From assembly GCA_002633025.1 (NCBI GenBank), contig NMRB01000180.1, positions 55,378 through 119,377 on the forward strand: a DNA stretch of 64,000 nucleotides, read 5' to 3'. Position numbers and translations under genes: made by a program. Of this stretch, positions 55,212 through 64,000 are shown piece after piece. This DNA is from Notospermus geniculatus. Lineage: Eukaryota > Nemertea > Pilidiophora > Heteronemertea > Lineidae. Position 1 is the first letter of the stretch. Every line of letters starts with the position of its first letter. The notes below the pieces were generated by a model that had not been told where the DNA came from, made no database searches, and was given only the letters and a program-made list of their open reading frames with translations.

Positions 55212-58090
55212 TGATCCTGACGTAACTGTAGTTTCCGGGCTTCGTTATCCAGATCCTATTGACAGCTCATCAGTCTGGTGCTTGACATGTTTTTGTAGCT
55301 AAATGCAGCTGGTTCAGTTTAGTTCATATTTGCCTTGTTTTCATTCCCTATGTCAGTCCCCGAGTCCAAGCATCTGGGAGACATTTGTTCATGAATTCCT
55401 TACGGCACTACATATCCTGACATTAATCTGGTGAAAGACAGTCAGTTGGAGTTCGTATGCAAGTCCAATTCAGTTTCGACACAAACTATATTACATGTAT
55501 GTTCTTTTACCCATGCAGGGAGTGAAGAACTCGCTTCCATGAACAACGATCTGACACTTCTTTCATGCAGTACAAACTGGGGGGGGGGGGGGGTTCTTGT
55601 TACCGGAAGTCTTCTGGGTCCGTATTCATAAACCTATTGAAGTCAAAGTGTGATACTTATCTTTTGTGTCGAACAAAGGGTAAGTGTCACACTTAGACTT
55701 AAGTAGTTTTATGAATATGGGTCCTGACCATTAACTCTGACCAATGGATCTTAAGAAGTGTTGTGATTTTTATAATTATGGAGAATTGTAGTATTGAGGT
55801 TGGTAGATAGACATTATAGCCACTTCATTTGTTGTTGTTACCTTGTTCAATGTTTCTTTTTGTATGAAGTGATAAATTTTCTTGTGACAAGTATATTTTT
55901 TGAAAGTCGGGCTAAGCATTCAGTGACTTACTGTAAACCGTGAAATTTTCGTGAGCGTTTTATTTTTCGCGATTTTCGTGATGAGGGGTCAAAATGCGAA
56001 CTTAAATCGCTGGGCCTTAAAAATTTCTGAAGCTCAAGGGCCATATCGCGAAATTTATTCTTCGCGAATTTGTGAAGTACAAAAATCGCGAACAATTAGC
56101 ACCACGAAAATTTCATGGTTTACATTACATTATTCACTAGACGTGAGACTGCTACAGGCCAACAGGTAGAAGTCTCAAGGTGGCAACTTTGAATATGAAG
56201 CCTGAAGGTGAGTACGGTAAGAACTTCAGGGGCAAATACTGATAGCTTCACTGTGGCAACACCACCGCTCCACTCTTATGTGAAGGGATTAAATAGTTTG
56301 TACAGAATACCATGGTAACGCTTGCTTTACTGCTGTAATACCTGAAGCAGACACCTGCCTTCAAAAAAAAGTTCTTTTGAAGGTCAAAAGTAGAATCAGT
56401 ACAGTTTTCATTTGGTTGTGTTATCACTTGTATTGAAATGATTTATATTGTTGTTGGCATAAAATTTTGTAACATTTTGTTTGTGTTTAGAATCGAATAA
56501 AGTATAATTGAGACTAACTGCCAATATTGAAACTTGTACGCTTCTTCCCAAGAAAAGTAGTGTTGACCACAAATTTCAATTTTTGGAGACCCTTTTGATT
56601 CGTTGTAGGAAGGGCTGGTCCCTTCTAACCATTGCGATTCGAGTGCTGGGAATTGTGGTGTCTGAATACATGTAGTGAAAGTTGCCGAATGTACAGCATT
56701 TGTATTGACCACTATATGCATTGACCATGTCAAATAATACCAAGTGGACTTGGCTCTTTTGACACTATTCGCAGACCATAGTGAATGAGAACAGTTGAAG
56801 CCATGTCCATGATACCCTTGGTAGCCCTTTAGACAGCTCGTTTTTTTCACAGGCGTAAAATGGTCCCTTGACTCGATCATCAATTAAGTGGCATTGCCCA
56901 ACGTGGCACGATTTGTTAACAGACCACTCCCCTTAAATTCAGCATTTCCCAGATTCCAAATAACTGGCTTGTGTATTCTCGTGATTTAGGAAAATATTCT
57001 GTGATTCCAAAGAGATGACTTAGAAGAATGAGTGTTGATTAGATTGTTATAGTATATGTATATGTTCAATTGAAACATTATAGTGTTAAATTCTTTTGTA
57101 TATAAAGTCATATAGTTGTATGATAGTAAAGGAAGTTACCTTCAGATATGTTTCGTTGTTGCAAGAGATGCGTATACATGTAAGAAGGGTCTCTGTATCA
57201 GCAGTGTATTCAAGTCTGTACAAGTGTTGCCAACACAGAGAGATGGAAACAGAAAGCATTACTGGAAATTGTGAAGATCTTGTAACAATAATGAATGTAC
57301 AAATTAGGACTAAGCATTAATAAAACTATATACAAGTCAAAATGGCGTGCTTGTTCCTATCTTGTAAGTAGATGCAGTCGGGAGATGTGTTGTCATCTTA
57401 TGTGGATGACCTTGCTGACTATTATGTTGCTTTCAATAGAGGACAGGGACTAAACAATGTTTGTCAACATACATGTACGTTAACTTTATTCAAAATAAGA
57501 TCACCAGTCCATTGTAAAAGTTTATTCTCTGGCAGTAGAAGTAAAATTATTTCCATACAATAAAAAAAGGCATGCTGCTGCATGCATCTTTGTCAAATGC
57601 TAAGGTAATTTGATAACTTGATTTCATTCATAGACGGCATATAAAATTACATGCTACCCGGCTGGCATAGCAAGTACCATACAGGTACTGCTATATTGCA
57701 TCCCTAACTCTTAGAACTGCATTGGGATCTTCAGAATATTCATCACAAGGCAAGGCTTTCTCGCTCAAAGATTTCCCAGCCCAAAGCTGGTAGGCACATG
57801 AGGTTGCCACCCCTTTTTGCCAAACTAAATGGTTTTAAACCATCAATAAGTTATGCTACAGTCATATAAATTCATAAATATCAAAATGAAAGCATTGCTA
57901 TAAAATGATGTGCAGTACATCTTGACTTCATCTCCCCAAGGACTGTACATGCATCTACGGTAGTGCCTCAGCATCAAATCATCAAAACAAAGTTTGCCTA
58001 TAAATAAACAGCATATTATAGATCCCATGGTATATCGAGTCTTGGCATGATTTGGTGTATGGTGGGAAAAGGAAATACAGTTTTTCTTGG

Positions 58091-59323
58091 TCATCGTTCA
58101 AAGTAGAACTGAGTGACTGCTTCAGGCAACACCCAATCACTTGCTTTCAGTTCCACTATTTCCATCAGCATGTGTCGGACATCAGGATCAGTTTCACCAT
58201 CAATGATAACATCTCGGCAGTGAGAGATAACATCCTCCACTTTCTCTGGAGATGCTTTGTATAAACTTGGGCCAACGTCATTGAGTACACTGCACAGAAG
58301 GTCAGTCTGAAAAGTGGGCAAGTCAAATACACATTAGTCCAGAACCGGTGTATTCAGAGAAAACAGCACTTATTTATCAAATTACTTAATAATAGAAAGA
58401 AACATATTTGAATGGAAATAATCGAAGCACTGCAAACAACAAAATGTGTACCTGTACCTACCTCTTCTAAATTTACCACCGAGGGTTTCTGGCTCAGTGT
58501 GTTGAGGCAGTCAAAAACAACAGACGTAATTGCATCAATGAAACGTCCACGAACTCTGACCTGCTCATGTAATCGAATCATGAATCGAACGAATGCTATC
58601 CAATGCATAACCCCACAGTTTCTCATGTTTGTGTGATCTTGGAACATATGCCGACATGCATGGATCAACCCATTTCTGAAGTTATATTCTGGAATCACAG
58701 ACTGAGCCTCTTCTTCTGCTTCATATTCCCTCTAAAACAAAATTGAAAATTGAGTTGACAGTCCACGTGGTAGGAATAGGGAATGAATTCAATGAACTGA
58801 GGAAGGTTTCAATGCTAAACATTTTCAGGTGGATCTGGTTCTGAAAACCCACCTATTCAGACAGTACCGTATTAGAGCAATTTCTTAGATTTTGTGGTTC
58901 AGCAATGGCATTTTGTTATTATCATTATCATTAGGACAAATACATGACGAACATGCATCGCATATACCTGACAAATAACTTGACATATTCCTGCAGCAGT
59001 TCGGTAGTAGACCCCACCAAGACATGCTCTGTATACAATTTCTTCAGCTACCTTTTCAAGTTGTGGGCACGTGAGAGCGCTCGGTTCTGAAACATCAGCA
59101 ATGGGGAAAAATGAACATCAAAATGAACAACAGTAAGTCCCATTCAAGAAGAATCAATTCAATGTACATGTAGACCCTAGGGTGGTATAGATGGCAGCGA
59201 GATATTGAAAACACAACTGTAATTTTCTTCTTCCTTACTTTCAATGGCTTTCTTGATGAACGGTCTTGCTGCGATGTCATAGCCATCCAGGTCTATTTGA
59301 TCCCATCCAAGTACTTCAACCAT
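58091..59323 (-). CDS. MIF4GD: MIF4G domain-containing protein (MIF4GD-like), copy 2
   Basis: Coding exons 59239-59323, 58968-59086, 58462-58731 and 58091-58306, the same lengths (85, 119, 270, 216) as copy 1 and all open. The 229-residue product differs from copy 1 at one site in exon 2 (PSALTCPQ versus PSSLTCPQ). The coding parts are almost invariant while the introns carry indels. Start chosen at the only ATG after the acceptor TTATTGCAG. Two intact copies could both be expressed if the duplication is real. Convergent with Rab, divergent from COQ7. Confidence 0.9.
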
Positions 59324-61300
59324 GAGGATTTCTGCAATAATGTGCCAGTGATTGAAGGAAAAAAATATATGATCACAACACAGTCACTTAGGCAGTCAAC
59401 CACTATAGTCTGGTTCAACCTAGAGGTGGACGGTTGGACCATGTTTGCATGAGTGACGTGACGTCGTAGTGCATCCAACACATGCTGATGCATTGCACCG
59501 TCGTGACGCCGTGTAAACATGGTCCGCAATTTGTGGGACATATCTATAACAGACAAAACGTTTCGACCTACATGTATGTCGACAATACGGTAGGCCTAGG
59601 CCTAGTATTATAGTCCATCCATGGAGGTAGGCCTACGTCCATGCCCATGGTCCATGCAACCACGTGATTTGTTGGCCTGCCCTAGGCCTAGAACGCCTGG
59701 TCAGTCTCAGTCATGCTAATTACCGTCTTCCACCATCCACCACCCCTTTTGTACTGTTATTAATATTGTATCGTCATCCAACTCAATATTTCTTTCAAAT
59801 ATCTTTTTCTTTCTCTCTCTCTCAAAAATAATGTAAACCGCATCAGAATCGCTGATCATATTGCAGAATATTCTGTTTTTTGTCATTGTCCACCACCAAG
59901 ATTCGTCAGTCAGCACCACCGTCGGGCGGTGAGTTTGGGAACTACGTTGTCATCAAACCTGATTCCAGGGGCGTCCGAGGGTGGCGCTGACTGAAGAATC
60001 GTGGTGGTGGACGATGACAAAAAAACAGAATATTCTCAGCAACTCTGATGCGGTTTACATTATTTTTTTCGAGAACGATAAAGAAAACGGTGTTTTAAAG
60101 AAATAATGAGGTGGACGACGGTACAAAAGGGGTGGTGGACGGTGGTAGACGGTGGAGGACGGTAGGCCTAATAGCAATAAATAGGCCTAATTAGCTAGCA
60201 TGGTAGGCCTAATAATCAGTCTGCATAGCCTGATCAAGACATCGCCTGATGAGGCGTTTGTTCTGTACTGTAAGTGCACTGCTGACTGTACATTTCAAAT
60301 TCAATGCATGAAACAACAATGCACTGCACTGTGTCTGTGCATGCATGATGCTGTGCCTGTGTGTGGTCTGGTCAAGTCAAAAATCAAATCTCAAAATCCA
60401 GGCCGTGGACGCAAAATTCACTGTTATTCACATGTAGCAGCAACAAAGGTGGAGAACAGATCCAACAATCGAGTGCTTCTAACGCAAGTTAGGCAAAAGA
60501 AGCTGAGAAATGCTGAAGTGATTTGATTTTTGAGGAATTCCTTGCAAAAAAAGTTCAAACAATGGGCGCAGCCATTGAAGACGTAGTCTCGCGCAGCCAG
60601 CCGTTTTGTTCCGCAGTGTTCCAACAGGAATCCGTGTCCAGTTGACCGAGACTACCGCGGCTGGTACGACTGTTCAATAGCTGATTGTGAAATTTTTAGC
60701 AGGCGACGAATTACACAAAAAATGATCAGATGATGATCAGATTTTCAGATCAATTACTGATGATTACAAAAACAGACTAAGAAATTTATAAGAAAGAACA
60801 ACGTGGGCCTACCTAGGCTAGGCCCACCAATCAGTTTGAAGAGTGCTGTGCTGTAGGCCTAGGCCTAGGCCTACATTGAAAAACATTCATGCATTCGCCT
60901 CACACTCACAATTTCTGCATAGGCCTAATACCCCACCACAGAGTCAGTGTTAGGGCTATTGTTAGGATGGTCAGGAACAGTGTTAGGGCTATTGTAAGAG
61001 GGCTTGGAGGAAGGTTTTAGGGTTAGGAACAGCAGTGTAGGCTAGGGTGGTGGGAGATTGTGCAAAAAATGCCCCAAATCGAACCAGATCGGACTGAATC
61101 GGGATGCTTTTGGTCAGCTGCGGTCAGTGCGGTGGTAGGCCGAGGATGACATAACCTGATAACAAGGGTGGGTAGTACATGTGGGGCCTACAACACACAA
61201 AAAGAATGCATCATGGCAATGCAGTTAATGTCCAACTTACTCAGTATAATTCCTCCATGCTTGAATTGGCTCTTTTTTTCAGTGTTGAGCAGGGATCAAA
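59324..61300. other. Head-to-head region between MIF4GD and COQ7, copy 2
   Basis: Counterpart of 46670-48667, without the 47473-47631 palindrome. It contains the foldback arms ATAATGTAAACCGCATCAGA (59828) and TCTGATGCGGTTTACATTAT (60044), the Cys-rich ORF at 60200-60526 and TAGGCC runs near 60860. The last 200 bp hold sequence absent from copy 1. Confidence 0.55.
60200..60526 (+). CDS. Cys-rich ORF, unrecognised, copy 2
   Basis: A 108-codon frame matching 47668-48093 (VLYCKCTADCTFQIQC and TALCLCMHD), with 15 nt fewer in the middle and an earlier stop after RNAEVI. The N-terminal residues differ because upstream sequence differs. Frame conservation across an indel hints at coding, but there is no other support. 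Confidence 0.25.
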   Translation: MVGLIISLHSLIKTSPDEAFVLYCKCTADCTFQIQCMKQQCTALCLCMHDAVPVCGLVKSKIKSQNPGRGRKIHCYSHVAATKVENRSNNRVLLTQVRQKKLRNAEVI

Positions 61301-63422
61301 ATGGCTCGTTGTCTCTCAACAAGAACTTTCTGTCGCCTGTTAAGTTCCAGTGTCCGAGAGAGGAAGACAAAAGAAATGATAAACAGGATGATCCGTGTAA
61401 ACCATGCTGGAGAATTTGGTGCCAACAGAATATATGAGGGACAACTTGCAGTTCTTGGAAAAACTGATGTGGGTCCAGTAATTCAGGTGAGTTGGAAATC
61501 CAGAGTTTTGGCTTGAGTTCCTAGACTCAATAGATGAATTGAGAGGCCAGCAAACTGGTTTGATAAGCAGGACCACCTCTGGTTGTACCACTCTGCATCT
61601 TAAATACTGTGTGTGACAATGTGCATTTGCCTTTCCAGCATATGTGGGATCAAGAAAAGGAACACTTAAAGAAATTTGAAGAGCTGATTCCACAAACCAG
61701 GACAAGACCAACAGTCATGTTGCCATTATGGAATATAGCTGGTTATGTGCTAGGTTGGTATCATAAGGTGCCATACAATGTGGATTTCTGTCATTAATTT
61801 GTATCTCACATGTAGCAATTATCAGACAGTATGTAAATCGGTTAAGTTTTGATGCTTTGATGGTGATTTTTTTGCTCGCAGTTCATAGACAAAACAGTGG
61901 GCATTGCTGTGAAGTTTCTAGCAACTGAGTGCAGGTGATGTGGTATTTTATGCATATTTTGTTGATTTCAGGGGCAGGTACTGCACTGCTTGGTAAAGAG
62001 GGAGCAATGGCATGTACTGTGGCTGTAGAGGAAGTTATTGGAGATCATTACACAAGGTCTGCTAATCTCCTAAATTCATAATAGGTTTCACTAAGAATGG
62101 CTTCGTTCTCCATCTCAGTGGCAACCTATCAATTTTACATGCGCTGGGATTTCTACTTACCTCTAGCCTCCCACCCCAGCTTAGCATTGGTCTGCTGTCC
62201 TATCATGACAGCAGTGGAGCCCTCTATTGCAAACATTTTGACGGTGATTTTTTTGCTCGCAGTTCATAGACAATAGTGAGCATTGCTGTGAAGTTTCTAG
62301 CAACTGAGGGCAATTGATGTACTATTTTAAGCATACTTTGTTGATTTCAGGGGCAGGTACTGCACTGCTTGGTAAAGAGGGAGCAATGGCATGTACTGTG
62401 GCTGTAGAGGAAGTTATTGGAGATCATTACACAAGGTCTGCTAATCTCCTAAATTCATAATAGGTTTCACTAAGAATGGCTTCGCTCTCCATCTCAGTGG
62501 CAACCTATCAATTTTACATGCGCTGGGATTTTTACTTAATACATTTCTAGCCTCCCACCCCAGCTTAGCATTGGTCTGCTGTCCTATCATGACAGCAGTG
62601 GAGCCCTCTATTGCAAACAACCTGACAACACACTAACAGTCCTCCTGGAGAAATGGTTGATAGTAGTAAGTTGCACTGCTGTGTCATGGCAAAGCTGACA
62701 AAGAGTGGTTTTTCTTTTTTAGCCAAATAAGAGAACTTGTGGAGGATGATCCAGAAAAACACAAAGAACTTTTAGAAGTAAGTATTCATCTCTTTACTCT
62801 CACCATTAAAATTACCGGTAGTTTTTTGGTGCATCATACTGTGGAGTTGTTACATTCCCTATGTCCTGAAGAAGTCATTTATATAACTTGAATAACTTCT
62901 TTATNGAAAGCTAACACCAGTAATGACCATGTTCTTTAATGGGTGTTATGAAAAAAGACTTCATTGAGAGCTGATCAACTGCACTCAATCAATTCAGAAT
63001 AGACCTAGGCATGTCAATGTCACATTACGCCTCGCGTCAGTTCAATGGTCATTTTTAGCCTACTGTGTTTGTTAACCAATCAGAACGCAGCTTGTATTGC
63101 AGACTACTAATGTAGAGCCATGTGACCATCATAGTAATGAAGTGGGCTGGTCTACCAAAGTGATGTTACAAGTCCGATTTTACAGTATATTCCTGGCCTC
63201 TGGTGGCCACATTTCGTTGCATTCTGTGGTTTCTTGGTTCTCGTATTTTAGTGCATTCACTGTCTCTTGGTGCCCACAGTATGAATGTTCTTCCACATGT
63301 CTTCTCTTTCTCTGCACAGTAATGACCCTGTATTATCTTTTCAGGCCCCTTTCTACAAGGTGTTATCTGAAGTCATAAAGGTTGGTTGCCATGGAGCAAT
63401 CTGGATATCAGAACGAATATGA
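61301..63422 (+). CDS. COQ7: COQ7, 5-demethoxyubiquinone hydroxylase
   Basis: Exons 61301-61486, 61639-61753, 61972-62056 (or its duplicate 62351-62435), 62723-62777 and 63345-63422. COQ7 is a mitochondrial inner-membrane di-iron enzyme that hydroxylates demethoxyubiquinone late in coenzyme Q synthesis. The N-terminus [20 protein letters not shown] is Arg/Ser-rich, as in a mitochondrial presequence. Family blocks: [59 protein letters not shown], and the end [15 protein letters not shown]. Visible iron ligands are the Glu of HAGE, the Glu and His of QEKEH, and the Glu of AVEE. The exon that should hold the last Glu/His pair (about 23 codons between KELLE and APFYK) is missing; an n at 62905 lies in that intron. 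AATAAA at 63701 is a likely polyadenylation signal. Confidence 0.93.
61972..62056 (+). CDS. COQ7: COQ7 exon 3, first copy
   Basis: 85 nt after GTTGATTTCAG, encoding [20 protein letters not shown], then EVIGDHYT plus two bases. The same exon, identical in coding sequence, is at 62351-62435. Including both would break the frame. Confidence 0.93.
62351..62435 (+). CDS. COQ7: COQ7 exon 3, second copy
   Basis: Identical to 61972-62056. The duplicated segment spans about 61870-62240 and 62249-62630 (offset 379) and includes introns that differ by small indels. The splice sites of both copies are equally good. Confidence 0.9.
62723..62777 (+). CDS. COQ7: COQ7 exon 4
   Basis: 55 nt after TTCTTTTTTAG, giving [19 protein letters not shown] with donor GTAAGT, phase 0. 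It matches the segment of the COQ7 family just before the last di-iron ligand exon. Confidence 0.9.
62778..63344. other. COQ7 intron with contig join; expected exon absent
   Basis: Contains n at 62905 and no sequence able to encode the EELEHHD-type ligand motif in any + frame. The exon is probably lost at the join. Confidence 0.7.
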
Positions 63423-64000
63423 CATGTGCTCATTCTAGACAGTACAAGGATGTTTATTGAGCAAGACACTCCAAGTTGGGGAAGCTGAAAGGATCTCATC
63501 CCTATCAAGATTTTCCAGCTGATGTTGGTGGATGCCCTGGAGGTGTGTTGTGGAATTGCTTTGTGATGGTTAAAGTGTTGTGTGCATTTTGCAACCACAA
63601 CCACACAGGAACTACTGATCTGATGAACTGAAGAATAACCCTTCGTATTTTGCTGATATTTGTTTTGAAGTCAACCTGTAGAATGACCTGGAGTGCTTTT
63701 AATAAATGTGAGGCAGTCTAGGACAACCCATTGATGTTGCATTGAGGAAAGTGTTAATGGCCTTGGTGAACCAGAACATTTCAGTGGCTGAAATGTACTA
63801 CATAACAGGTAAACAGTAGATCAATGCACAGGTAATTTGACAGCCGTTGTTGATCATTCATCAACTTCCGAAGGGTTTTCCTAGACCACCTCACAAATAC
63901 ACCTGAGGATTGTTGTTTAGTGAAATATCAATCTTGTCTTGTTTTATGAGTCAGTCAGTTGTATGAGCATGATGTTGGTGGATGCCCTGGAGGTGTGTTG
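63423..64000. other. COQ7 3' UTR and downstream, no further gene
   Basis: A direct repeat (GATGTTGGTGGATGCCCTGG, then AGGTGTGTTG) occurs at 63522-63551 and 63971-64000. No coding sequence was seen. Confidence 0.6.
63701..63706 (+). promoter_or_regulatory. Candidate polyadenylation signal of COQ7
   Basis: AATAAA 279 bases after the COQ7 stop codon, in a suitable position for its 3' UTR end. Confidence 0.5.

Larger units (their letters stand above)
53211..58090. other. Between Rab 3' end and MIF4GD 3' end, copy 2
   Basis: Counterpart of 39947-45416, about 0.6 kb shorter. It holds elements at 54512-54874, 54977-55211 (with a nested insertion), 55615-55726 and 55933-56123. No additional gene was recognised. 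Confidence 0.55.
51012..61418. repeat. Large duplication, copy 2
   Basis: Second copy of 37752-48786. It carries an insertion at 54512-54874 and one at 55049-55169 that copy 1 lacks, and lacks four insertions present in copy 1. COQ7 continues normally beyond its right end. Confidence 0.92.

Overview
This window is eukaryotic, almost certainly from a marine invertebrate animal. It shows short exons with GT-AG introns, introns up to about 30 kb, tRNA-derived SINEs, dozens of short palindromic DNA transposons (MITEs), minisatellites, many TACATGTA-like palindromes and AATAAA signals. Nothing looks prokaryotic. Eight single 'n' characters (11314, 18434, 20634, 23677, 29625, 37099, 37751, 62905) look like contig joins. 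Several are flanked by near-identical sequence, so part of the repetition may come from unmerged haplotypes. No species can be named from the sequence.

Genes. (1) A Rab26/Rab37-family small GTPase on the + strand: exon 1 at 6192-6323, P-loop exon 8285-8395, exon 3 at 15743-15784, two alternative switch II exons (17726-17792 and 19852-19918), exon 5 at 50268-50320, and 3' exons present twice (38298-39946 and 51561-53210). A second P-loop exon lies upstream at 4289-4399. (2) A MIF4GD-like (MIF4G domain) gene on the - strand, complete in two copies (45417-46669 and 58091-59323). (3) COQ7 on the + strand (61301-63422), with a truncated copy of its first exon at 48668-48786. (4) Unrecognised phase-0 exons at 7333-7824, 10902-11003 and 11104-11268. 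(5) A defective Tc1/mariner-type transposase at 37100-37729.

Layout. 0-3.1 kb: a tandem duplication without genes. 3.2-20 kb: 5' half of the Rab gene, with a 2.4-kb duplication (8.3-10.75 and 11.3-13.8 kb) carrying a 32-bp minisatellite. 20-37 kb: a very large Rab intron full of foldback elements, two TTAA-flanked MITEs and degenerate repeats. 37.75-61.4 kb: a 12-13 kb duplicated block (Rab 3' exons, MIF4GD, start of COQ7), the copies about 13.27 kb apart at their Rab exons. 61.3-64 kb: COQ7.

The two block copies are reciprocally damaged: copy 2 has a 2-nt frameshift in the Rab NKxD exon, and copy 1 has a COQ7 broken within its first exon. This fits a tandem duplication with breakpoints inside Rab and COQ7, leaving one usable copy of each edge gene and two of MIF4GD; two unmerged haplotypes are the rival explanation. 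Comparing the copies also gives filled/empty sites for several transposons, which fixes their target-site duplications.
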